Origin: an uncultured Ruminococcus sp.
GTDB lineage: Bacteria > Bacillota > Clostridia > Oscillospirales > Acutalibacteraceae
Length of the DNA: 35,718 nt
Reading direction: 5' to 3'
Assembly: GCA_902799245.1 (NCBI GenBank)
Contig: CADBZY010000020.1
Coordinates: 1 to 35,718 of the forward strand
Numbering within the stretch: the stretch's first letter is position 1; each line of letters begins with the position of its first letter. Below the pieces are notes generated by a model. The model did no database searches, was not told where the DNA came from, and was given only the letters and a program-made list of their open reading frames with translations. The position numbers and the translations under genes were made by a program. Positions 16,601 through 23,915 of this stretch are shown in pieces.

Positions 16601-18847
16601 TTACATTCTCTCGTGAGCCGAACGCGCAATGACGTCAAGCTGCTGCTCACGGGTGAGGTCAATGAATTTGACCGCGTAGCCCGAAACACGTATTGTAAAG
16701 TTGGCGTACTCCGGCTTTTCGGGGTGCTCCATGCAGTCCTTGAGCTTGTCTATGCCGAATACGTTGACGTTGAGGTGGTGAGCGCCCTTGTCAAAGTAGC
16801 CATCCAGCACATGCCAGAGGTTGTTGATCCTCTCGCTCTCAGTGTGTCCGAGCGCGTCGGGACTGATGGTCTGCGTGTTGGAAATGCCGTCAAGCGCGTA
16901 TTCATAGGGGAGCTTGGCAACGGAATTGAGCGAGGCAAGCAGACCGTTCTTTTCCGCGCCGTAGGCGGGATTGGCGCCGGGAGCAAAGGGCGTAAACGCC
17001 TTGCGACCGTCGGGAGTCGCGCCGGTCGCCTTGCCGTAAACCACGTTGGAGGTGATAGTCAGAATCGATGTAGTCGGCTCCGAATCACGGTAGGTGTGGC
17101 AGCCCTTGACCTTGTTCATGAAGGTTTTCAGCAGCCAGACCGCAATTTCATCGGCGCGGTCGTCGTCGTTGCCGTACTTGGGGAAATCGCCCTCTATTTC
17201 GTAATCGACGATCAGCCCTTCCTCGTCCCTGATGGGCTTGACCTTGGCGTATTTAATGGCGCAGAGTGAATCGACCACATGCGAGAAGCCGGCAATTCCT
17301 GTGGCGAAGGTGCGGCGCACGTCGGTGTCGATCAGCGCCATTTCCGCCGCTTCGTAATAATATTTGTCGTGCATGTAGTGAATCAGATTGAGGGTATTGA
17401 CATACAGCTCGACCAGCCAGTCCATCATCGCGTCAAATTTCGCGATGACCTCGTCGTAATCCAGCACGTCGCCCGTGACTGGAAGGGTCTGCGGTCCGAC
17501 CTGTTCGCGGGAACCGGCGTCCACGCCGCCGTTGAGGGCGTAGAGCAGGCACTTGGCGAGGTTTGCCCTTGCGCCGAAGAACTGCATTTCCTTGCCGGTC
17601 TGGGTGGCGGAAACACAGCAGCAAATGCTGTAATCGTCGCCCCATACCGGACGCATGACACAGTCGTTTTCATACTGAATGGAGGAAGTATTGATGGAAA
17701 TCTTCGCGGCGTACTTCTTGAAGTTTTCGGGGAGCCTTGAAGAATAAAGCACCGTGAGATTCGGTTCGGGAGAGGGACCCATGTTTTCCAGCGTGTGCAG
17801 GAAACGGAAGTCTGTCTTTGTCACCATGTGCCGACCGTCCACACCGATGCCTGCCATTTCAAGGGTCGCCCATACAGGGTCGCCGGAGAAAAGGGCGTTG
17901 TAGGACGGAATACGGGCAAATTTGACCATACGGAATTTCATTACCATGTGGTCAATCAATTCCTGCGCTTCCTTCTCGGTGAGCGTTCCCTCGTCGAGGT
18001 CGCGCTTGATATAAATATCGAGGAAGGTAGAAATTCTTCCCACACTCATAGCCGCGCCGTTCTGGGTCTTGATGGCGGCAAGGTAGCCGAAATAGACCCA
18101 CTGCACCGCCTCCTGCGCGTTCTCGGCAGGACGTGAAATATCAAATCCGTACAGACGCGCCATCTTCTTCATACCTCTGAGGGCGCGGAGCTGCTCGGCG
18201 ATTTCCTCGCGCAGACGGATGAATTTGTCGATCATGTTGCCGCCGCCGCAGTGGGCGAGATCGTTTTCCTTCTGGGCAATGAGAAAATCAATGCCGTAGA
18301 GCGCGACGCGCCTGTAATCGCCGACGATTCTTCCTCTGCCGTAGGTATCGGGAAGTCCGGTGATGATGTGGCTGTGACGCGCGCGCTTCATTTCGGGAGT
18401 GTAGGCGTCGAACACTGCCTGATTGTGGGTCTTGTGGTACTGAGTGAATATTTTTACCAGTTCGGGGTTGACGGTGTAGCCGTAGGTCGCCGCCGCCTGT
18501 TCCGCCATTTTGATGCCGCCGTAGGGCATGAAGGCTCTTTTGAGCGGCTTGTCGGTCTGCAATCCGACGATTTTTTCAAGGTCTTTGAGTGATTCGTCGA
18601 TGTAGCCGGGACCGTAGGCGTTCATGCGGGAAACCACTTCGGTTTCACATTCCATCACGCCGCCCTTGGCGCGTTCCTCCTTCTGAAGCTCCTGCAATCT
18701 TCCCCAGAGCTTGTCCGTCGCTTCGGTGGGACCTTCGAGAAAGCTCTCGTCCCCGTCGTAGGGAGTATAATTCGACTGAATAAACTCTCTGACGTTTACG
18801 TCCTCTCTCCAGTTTCTGCCTTTAAAGCTTCTCCATGCGTTGCTCAT
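16601..18847 (-). CDS. pflB: Formate C-acetyltransferase (pyruvate formate-lyase)
   Basis: A 748-residue glycyl radical enzyme that converts pyruvate and CoA to acetyl-CoA and formate in anaerobic fermentation. The active-site cysteines lie in [13 protein letters not shown] (Cys409-411, where family members usually show two adjacent cysteines), followed by the conserved [11 protein letters not shown]. The radical glycine is Gly723 in RVSGYAVKF, 25 residues from the end. The length is close to E. coli PflB (760). AAAGGA lies upstream of the ATG. The activating enzyme gene precedes it on the same strand, separated by a 213-nt spacer of stacked hairpins, an order opposite to the E. coli pflB-pflA arrangement. 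Confidence 0.97.
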   Translation of the reverse strand: MSNAWRSFKGRNWREDVNVREFIQSNYTPYDGDESFLEGPTEATDKLWGRLQELQKEERAKGGVMECETEVVSRMNAYGPGYIDESLKDLEKIVGLQTDKPLKRAFMPYGGIKMAEQAAATYGYTVNPELVKIFTQYHKTHNQAVFDAYTPEMKRARHSHIITGLPDTYGRGRIVGDYRRVALYGIDFLIAQKENDLAHCGGGNMIDKFIRLREEIAEQLRALRGMKKMARLYGFDISRPAENAQEAVQWVYFGYLAAIKTQNGAAMSVGRISTFLDIYIKRDLDEGTLTEKEAQELIDHMVMKFRMVKFARIPSYNALFSGDPVWATLEMAGIGVDGRHMVTKTDFRFLHTLENMGPSPEPNLTVLYSSRLPENFKKYAAKISINTSSIQYENDCVMRPVWGDDYSICCCVSATQTGKEMQFFGARANLAKCLLYALNGGVDAGSREQVGPQTLPVTGDVLDYDEVIAKFDAMMDWLVELYVNTLNLIHYMHDKYYYEAAEMALIDTDVRRTFATGIAGFSHVVDSLCAIKYAKVKPIRDEEGLIVDYEIEGDFPKYGNDDDRADEIAVWLLKTFMNKVKGCHTYRDSEPTTSILTITSNVVYGKATGATPDGRKAFTPFAPGANPAYGAEKNGLLASLNSVAKLPYEYALDGISNTQTISPDALGHTESERINNLWHVLDGYFDKGAHHLNVNVFGIDKLKDCMEHPEKPEYANFTIRVSGYAVKFIDLTREQQLDVIARSAHERM

Positions 18848-18924
18848 CTCTCATTTTCCTTTCAAAAAATAATAAATGATTCCTTTATCGGTATTCGCCA
18901 TAGCCTGTTGCGTGTCCAAGTGCA

Positions 18925-19060
18925 TCTTGCTCGCTCGGCGTTGCCTCGCTCGTGGGGCTTTGCCCCACCGCCCCAGCAGGGCGCTGCCCTGCACCCGCCA
19001 GGAGGAACAAGTTCCCCCTGGACTCCCACGCTCGCGTTCGCTCGATAGTTATGCGCTGCG
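18925..19060. repeat. Multi-hairpin intergenic element between pflA and pflB
   Basis: Three perfect or near-perfect tight hairpins lie in a row: GTGGGGC-TTT-GCCCCAC (18952-18968), GCAGGGC-GCT-GCCCTGC (18976-18992) and CCAGGAGGAAC-AA-GTTCCCCCTGG (18998-19021). GCTCGC/GCGAGC-rich flanks lie on both sides. The element is far more GC-rich than the AT-rich pflB leader and begins right at the pflA stop. None of the hairpins has a T tract, so it is not a standard terminator. It has the look of a dispersed palindromic repeat. Confidence 0.75.
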
Positions 19061-19804
19061 CTATGCTTCTTTGTTATTTCCGCAGCCCAGCAGCCTTTGC
19101 GCGTTCTCGACTCTCTCCTTCGTCGGCGGCAGCGTTTCCGCCAGTGAATAGGGAATTCCCAGCGCCTGCCACTTGTACGCCCCGAAGGAATGATAGGGCA
19201 ACACTTCCACCCGCTGCACATTTTTCAGGGAGGAAATGAATTCGCCCGTGCGCCGAAGCATTTCGTCGTCGTCGGTCAGCCCCGGAACCAGCACATGCCG
19301 GATCCAGACGGGTCTGCCGCTGTCGGAGAGATACCGCAGCATGTCGAGGATGTTGGCGTTGTCCTTGCCCGTCAGGGAAATGTGACGCTGCGGGTCGATG
19401 TGCTTGATGTCAACGATGAATAAATCCGTGAGCCTGCAAAGCTCGCTAAATTTCGACAGGAAATGCGGCTCCCGCGTGAAGGGCTGTCCCGCCGTGTCGA
19501 TGCAGGTGTTGATCCCGCGCAGTTTAGCATTGCGGAAAAGGTCAAGCAGGAAGTCGATCTGAAGCAGCGGTTCTCCGCCGCTCACGGTAATGCCGCCCTC
19601 TTTCCCCCAGTAGCCGCAGTAACGCTCGGCGCTGTCCAGAAGCTGTGCGGCGGTCAATTCCTCGCAGCCGTCCATGCTCCATGTGTCGGGATTGTGGCAG
19701 TACCGGCAGCGCAGCCGACACCCCTGCAAAAAGATAACAAATCTCACGCCCGGGCCGTCAACAGAACCGAATGATTCTGTGGAATGAATCTTTCCTGTTA
19801 TCAT
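19061..19804 (-). CDS. pflA: Pyruvate formate-lyase activating enzyme
   Basis: A 247-residue radical SAM enzyme that abstracts hydrogen from the PflB glycine to make its radical. The cluster motif C-x3-C-x2-C is CRLRCRYC, followed by HNPDTW. GSVDGPGVRFVIFLQGC precedes it, and TVSGGEPLLQ is the GGE motif. The length matches PflA (about 245). The ATG at 19804 has GGGGAGA nine bases upstream; the open frame reaches back nine more codons without a ribosome binding site. It would be transcribed before pflB through the hairpin element. Confidence 0.96.
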   Translation of the reverse strand: MITGKIHSTESFGSVDGPGVRFVIFLQGCRLRCRYCHNPDTWSMDGCEELTAAQLLDSAERYCGYWGKEGGITVSGGEPLLQIDFLLDLFRNAKLRGINTCIDTAGQPFTREPHFLSKFSELCRLTDLFIVDIKHIDPQRHISLTGKDNANILDMLRYLSDSGRPVWIRHVLVPGLTDDDEMLRRTGEFISSLKNVQRVEVLPYHSFGAYKWQALGIPYSLAETLPPTKERVENAQRLLGCGNNKEA

Positions 19805-19841
19805 AATAAACCATCTCCCCGCTAAATTCAATGGATTTTTT

Positions 19842-19872
19842 ATGTCAAAAAGATTATCAGCCTTATTGACAT
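19842..19872. promoter_or_regulatory. Inverted repeat in the pflA upstream region
   Basis: ATGTCAA (19842-19848) and TTGACAT (19866-19872) are perfect 7-bp inverted arms about 40 nt upstream of the pflA ATG, in the short gap after nth. On the minus strand an A run follows, so it does not look like a terminator. It could be an operator or a leader hairpin. No Rex- or Fnr-type consensus is evident. Confidence 0.35.
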
Positions 19873-19885
19873 TTGGAATTGGCTT

Positions 19886-20536
19886 TTATTGTTGTTTTTG
19901 TTCATTATTTAAGCTGTTTAAGCAAAAATCATTCAGCGGACAGTTCCCGCATTTCGGCGAACGCGCGGTGCAGGTTTCCCGACCGAACAGCACAAACCGG
20001 TGACAGAGGTTGTTTCCCTCGCTCGGTTCCACACATTCACGAAGCTGTTTTTCCACCTTGACGGGGTCCTTCGTGCCGTCGGTCAGGCCGATTCTTCCTG
20101 AAATGCGGATGCAATGGGTATCGGCAACTATCGCAGGCTTGCCGTAGACGTCGCCTAATATGAGGTTTGCCGTCTTGCGTCCCACACCCGGCAGTTTCAG
20201 CAGCTGCTCCATGCTGTCAGGTACTCTGCCGCCGTATTCGTCACGCAGAATCAGGGAAAGATTTCTGATGTCCTTCGCCTTCGTATTGAAAAGGCCGCAG
20301 GGCTTTATGATTTCTCCGATGTCCTCCGCTGAGGCTTCACAAAGGGCATCGAGCGTCGGGTATTTTTCAAACAGAACCGGCGTTACCATATTCACCCTCG
20401 CGTCGGTGCACTGCGCCGACAGCCGCACGGCAATCAGCAGTTGAATCGGATCTTTGTAGGTGAGCGAACAAATCGCGTCAGGATAGATTATTTTCAGCTC
20501 CGCCACGGTCTGCGCCGCGAGTTCTTTTTTATTCAT
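19886..20536 (-). CDS. nth: Endonuclease III (DNA glycosylase/AP lyase)
   Basis: A 216-residue base-excision repair enzyme that removes oxidised pyrimidines. The helix-hairpin-helix LPGVGRKTANLIL carries the catalytic lysine, and VADTHCIRISGRIG the catalytic aspartate. The C-terminal [4Fe-4S] motif C-x6-C-x2-C-x5-C is intact (CTARSPKCGNCPLNDFC). The length matches the family (about 211). The ATG at 20536 overlaps the end of the GNAT gene by 8 nt (ATGAATAA), suggesting translational coupling. The open frame runs further upstream inside that gene, but without a good start. Confidence 0.96.
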   Translation of the reverse strand: MNKKELAAQTVAELKIIYPDAICSLTYKDPIQLLIAVRLSAQCTDARVNMVTPVLFEKYPTLDALCEASAEDIGEIIKPCGLFNTKAKDIRNLSLILRDEYGGRVPDSMEQLLKLPGVGRKTANLILGDVYGKPAIVADTHCIRISGRIGLTDGTKDPVKVEKQLRECVEPSEGNNLCHRFVLFGRETCTARSPKCGNCPLNDFCLNSLNNEQKQQ

Positions 20537-21071
20537 ACTTTTGCTTCCACTCCTCCAACAGTATAGCATATTGAAGCGTGTCCTGCCAGATGGGATTTCC
20601 GGAGGAATCCCTTTTAAAATATACATTCTTTTTCAACTCCGCCTCCCGCCGCATTCCGAGACGCTCCATCAACTTGTAGGAGCGGTAGTTGAGGGCATTG
20701 CATTTGGCGACGACGCGGTGGGCTTTGAGCGTGCCGAAGGCATAACGCAGCAGCGCCTCCGCCGATTCGGAAGCATAGCCGCACATCTGCCATTCTCGGT
20801 TAAAGACATATCCCAGTTCATAGGTGTCAAAATCCCGTTTGCCGAGATAGAGATTGCCGATCAGCCTGCCATCGCCCTTCATCGTGACGGCAAAATATTC
20901 CTCTGAATTCGAGCGGAACTCCGCCTCCCGCTTGGTCTGCTCCCATGTGTAAGGCTCATAAGGCTCGTACCTGACGACGTTGCTGTCCGACAGATATTCA
21001 TAAAGCTCGGTGAAATCGTCGGGTCGGAATTTTCTGATAATCAGCCTTTCGGTTTCAATGGGCTTAAACAT
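20529..21071 (-). CDS. GNAT family N-acetyltransferase (RimJ/RimL type)
   Basis: A 180-residue acetyltransferase. The N-terminus FKPIETERLIIRKFRPDDF is typical of RimJ/RimL-like GNATs. The acetyl-CoA region follows as YELGYVFNREWQMCGYASESAEALLRYAF, then HRVVAKCNALNYRSYKLMERLGMRREAE. The acceptor may be a protein N-terminus or a small molecule, and it cannot be told from sequence. The ATG at 21071 has GGAG upstream. The stop overlaps the nth start by 8 nt, so the two form a small operon located just after the tRNA terminator. Confidence 0.9.
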   Translation of the reverse strand: MFKPIETERLIIRKFRPDDFTELYEYLSDSNVVRYEPYEPYTWEQTKREAEFRSNSEEYFAVTMKGDGRLIGNLYLGKRDFDTYELGYVFNREWQMCGYASESAEALLRYAFGTLKAHRVVAKCNALNYRSYKLMERLGMRREAELKKNVYFKRDSSGNPIWQDTLQYAILLEEWKQKYE

Positions 21072-21122
21072 TGTGCAATTCACTCCATAATGGTCAATAT
21101 CTGATAATTCGCTATATAAAAC

Positions 21123-21150
21123 AAAAAGCGCCACAACAGATTGTGGCGCT
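21123..21150 (-). terminator. Terminator of tRNA-Gly
   Basis: AGCGCCACAA (21127-21136) and TTGTGGCGCT (21141-21150) form a perfect 10-bp stem with a 4-nt loop, followed on the minus strand by TTTTTGTTTT. Confidence 0.9.
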
Positions 21151-21155
21151 TGCAA

Positions 21156-21231
21156 TGGAGCGGAATACGAGGCTCGAACTCGCTACCTCCACCTTGGCAA
21201 GGTGGCGCTCTACCAGATGAGCTAATTCCGC
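21156..21231 (-). tRNA. tRNA-Gly (anticodon GCC)
   Basis: A complete 76-nt cloverleaf on the minus strand. The acceptor stem GCGGAAT pairs with ATTCCGC. The anticodon arm is CCACC-TTGCCAA-GGTGG with GCC at the anticodon, and the T loop is GTTCGAGCC. The 3' CCA is encoded. It has its own consensus promoter and terminator. Confidence 0.97.
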
Positions 21232-21256
21232 ATACCCGAATCGCGATTGCCTGATT

Positions 21257-21285
21257 ATTATAGCAAACGCAATCCGGTTTGTCAA
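21257..21285 (-). promoter_or_regulatory. Consensus promoter of tRNA-Gly
   Basis: On the minus strand TTGACA (21285-21280), a 17-nt spacer and TATAAT (21262-21257), a perfect sigma-A promoter 25 nt from the mature tRNA 5' end. Confidence 0.93.
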
Positions 21286-21356
21286 GTGTTTTTTTCAGAT
21301 TTTTTGTTGTTCCGCCGGCATGTCAGAAAATCTTTGGGAAAAGACTCGGAAAATCC

Positions 21357-23516
21357 TCAGAAAAAGCGCATTAATGCCGCTGCAGCCGCGCATACGGCAC
21401 AGCCTGTGAAAGTGGGAATGATCACCGAGAGTACCGTCCATTTCACGCTCCTGGTTTCCTTGTAAACCGTAAGGCAGGTTGTCGCGCATGGCCAGTGCAT
21501 CAGCGTGAAGAGCATGGTGCAAACGGCGGTTGAAGCGGTCCAGCCGTTGCTTGCAAAAAGCGCGTGAATCGCCGAAATGTCATCTATGCCGGACATGCTG
21601 CCCTGCGCCATATACGCCATGATCATGAGGGGAATAACTGTTTCATTCGCGGGGAACCCCAGCAGAAACGCGGTGAGAATCACGCCGTCCATGCCCAAAA
21701 AATGCCCAAAAGGATCAAGAAATTGACAGATCACAGACAATACCGAATCCCCGCCGACATGCACATTTGCCATTATCCATATCACCGCTCCGGCGGGAGC
21801 GGCGACCGCTGCCGCCCGTCCCAGCACAAAAACAGTGCGGTCAAGCACCGAGCGCAAAATCACGCTGCCAACTCTCGGCTTGCGGTAGGGCGGCAGCTCG
21901 AGAGCGAAGGAGGAGGGAGTTCCCTTCAGCAGCGTCACCGAAAGCAGCTTCGACACGCCGAAGGAAGCCGCCAGTCCCACACAGATCAGCCCGGTAAGAA
22001 GGACGGCTCCGAGAATGGAATCCAACGGCGGATGGACGCTTCCGAGAAAAAACATGGAGATCAGCGCAATCAGCATTGGAAAACGCCCGTTGCAGGGGAT
22101 AAAGCTGTTTGTCACCATCGCCATGATTCTCTCGCGCGGGGAATCGATAATCCGGCATCCGGTCACGCCGACAGCATTGCAGCCGAAGCCCATGCAGGAG
22201 GTCAGCGCCTGTTTGCCGCAGGCTCCGCAGCGGCGAAGGCAATTGTCAAGATTGAACGCCGCACGCGGCAGATACCCCGCATCCTCCAGCAGCGTAAAGA
22301 GCGGAAAGAATATCGCCATCGGCGGCAGCATGACCGCAATAATGCGTGTCAGCACGCGGTAAACACCGTCCACAAGCATGTTTTTGAAAAAAGCCGGAAT
22401 ACCGCAGAATGCAAGCCAGCTTCGCAGTGTTTCCTCAAAGCCGCCGAACAAGCGGGAAAGCCATTCGGACGGGTAATTCGCGCCCGTTATCGTAAGCCAG
22501 AACACAACGCAAAGCAGAAGCAGCATACAGATTCTGCCGCTGACCCGTCCGGTAAAGATTCTGTCGAGCCTGCGGTCAAGTTCAGAACGGGATGTCTGAC
22601 CGTCGTCTTTTATCAAGCACTGCTCGCAGATCGCGTCGGCGGTAAGTATTCTGCGGGAGGCAACCGAGGCGGCGATTTTTTCATAATCAAGACCCTTCTC
22701 CGCAAGCTCCTCGCGACATTTTCGGACGATTTTCTTAATAGCGTCCCACTCGCGGGGGCAGACTCCCGCGCTGTCACCGTTTTTTGTCAAGCGTGAATGG
22801 CTGTCGTCCAGTAGCCAATGCAGCGCAAGATAACGGGGATTTTTTCCTGTCTGGCATTGGCTTTGTTCCTCCGTCAGCGCCGATTCGATGATTTTCAGCT
22901 TTTCCTCGATGGGAGCCGGATATTTCACCGTAAATCCGTTGTGCCTTGCCCCGCTTTTTACGTCGGCGCATACCCTTGCCGCACACTGCGCAAGTTCCTT
23001 CATTCCATTTCCGTGAGCCGCCGAAGCGGAAACCACAGGCATTCCCAGCATTTGCGAAAGTCTTCGGGTGTCGACGTGAATGCCCCTGCTTTCCGCTTCG
23101 TCGGTGAGGTTGACGCAGACAATGATATTATCCGTCAGTTCGGCTGTTTCCAGCACAAAGCCGATTCCCCTCGCCAGACAGCCAGCGTCACATACCACTA
23201 TGACCGCATCGGCTCTGCCGGAGCGAAGGAATTCCACCGCGGCGCGTTCCTCGGCGGAGTGCGGAGAGTAGGAATACATTCCCGGAATATCGACCACACG
23301 AAAGCATTCACCGCCGTAAAGGAAAACGCCTTCGGCTGTCGATACCGTCTTGCCCGCCCAGTTGCCGGTGTGCTGATGAAGCCCTGTCAGTCGGTTGAAT
23401 ACCGTGCTCTTTCCGACGTTGGGATTTCCTGCAAGGGCAATAACAGCTCCGTCTGGATCAGCTGTGGTCTTCTTCCTGCTTTGTTTGCCGTTTGGTAACT
23501 GATTGAAAAGAAACAT
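21357..23516 (-). CDS. feoB: Ferrous iron transporter B
   Basis: A 719-residue inner-membrane Fe(II) transporter. The N-terminal G domain has G1 GNPNVGKS at residues 30-37, G3 DIPGMYSY near 76 and G4 NLTD near 136. A GDI-like helical region precedes the membrane domain (from about 330) with its two Gate repeats, for example DAGYLPRAAFNLDN and CMGFGCNAVGVTGCRII. The length fits the family. The only available start, ATG 23516, lies inside feoA, giving an unusually long 59-nt overlap. No clear terminator is seen before the tRNA promoter. Confidence 0.96.
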   Translation of the reverse strand: MFLFNQLPNGKQSRKKTTADPDGAVIALAGNPNVGKSTVFNRLTGLHQHTGNWAGKTVSTAEGVFLYGGECFRVVDIPGMYSYSPHSAEERAAVEFLRSGRADAVIVVCDAGCLARGIGFVLETAELTDNIIVCVNLTDEAESRGIHVDTRRLSQMLGMPVVSASAAHGNGMKELAQCAARVCADVKSGARHNGFTVKYPAPIEEKLKIIESALTEEQSQCQTGKNPRYLALHWLLDDSHSRLTKNGDSAGVCPREWDAIKKIVRKCREELAEKGLDYEKIAASVASRRILTADAICEQCLIKDDGQTSRSELDRRLDRIFTGRVSGRICMLLLLCVVFWLTITGANYPSEWLSRLFGGFEETLRSWLAFCGIPAFFKNMLVDGVYRVLTRIIAVMLPPMAIFFPLFTLLEDAGYLPRAAFNLDNCLRRCGACGKQALTSCMGFGCNAVGVTGCRIIDSPRERIMAMVTNSFIPCNGRFPMLIALISMFFLGSVHPPLDSILGAVLLTGLICVGLAASFGVSKLLSVTLLKGTPSSFALELPPYRKPRVGSVILRSVLDRTVFVLGRAAAVAAPAGAVIWIMANVHVGGDSVLSVICQFLDPFGHFLGMDGVILTAFLLGFPANETVIPLMIMAYMAQGSMSGIDDISAIHALFASNGWTASTAVCTMLFTLMHWPCATTCLTVYKETRSVKWTVLSVIIPTFTGCAVCAAAAALMRFF

Positions 23517-23751
23517 ATTTCATCACCGTAATTCCGGCGGCGTCGGAGGCCCTGAGAGCGATCACGGCGTCCCTGATCAGGTAGGCGGCAGGGTTGCCCG
23601 AAGGCGCGGAAAAGAGCCGCTTTACCCGCGCCCCCTCCACAAAGCCCAAATCCAGCAGTCGCTGTCTGAGATTGCCGCATTCGCCTAATAATACTACCCT
23701 GCCGCATTCGCCGTCTTGCAGGTCGCAGAGCGCGCACTCCGAATTCTTCAT
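23458..23751 (-). CDS. feoA: Ferrous iron transport protein A
   Basis: A 97-residue protein with an SH3-like FeoA domain: LGECGNLRQRLLDLGFVEGARVKRL is the family core, followed by AAYLIRDAVIALRASDAAGITV. It is slightly longer than typical FeoA (about 75), with an N-terminal Cys-rich segment (CALCDLQDGEC) and a polar tail, TKRQTKQEEDHS. That tail is the part whose DNA is shared with the feoB start. AAAGGCGG lies before the ATG. FeoA assists FeoB in Fe(II) uptake. Confidence 0.92.
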   Translation of the reverse strand: MKNSECALCDLQDGECGRVVLLGECGNLRQRLLDLGFVEGARVKRLFSAPSGNPAAYLIRDAVIALRASDAAGITVMKYVSFQSVTKRQTKQEEDHS

Positions 23752-23849
23752 AATGACACCGCCTTTTCCTGCTTACAGAATATGCAAGTGAGAAAAAAAC
23801 GTGATGTATTCATATTTATAAACAGTTCTATAAAATTTCCCCCTCCGGC

Positions 23850-23878
23850 TTGTAAAATGATTTACTGTGTGATATAAT
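23850..23878 (+). promoter_or_regulatory. Sigma-A promoter of the yfhO-like gene
   Basis: TTGTAA (23850-23855), a 17-nt spacer and a consensus TATAAT (23873-23878), about 38 nt before the start codon. Confidence 0.8.
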
Positions 23879-23915
23879 AGATTTAATACCTATTTTCTGT
23901 GGAAAGGAACAAATT

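Noticed and set aside
23752-23849. Fur- or DtxR-type operator upstream of feoA
   Set aside because: Only a weak imperfect palindrome (TGTTTAT...GAATACA) is present, and no accepted iron-box consensus is visible.
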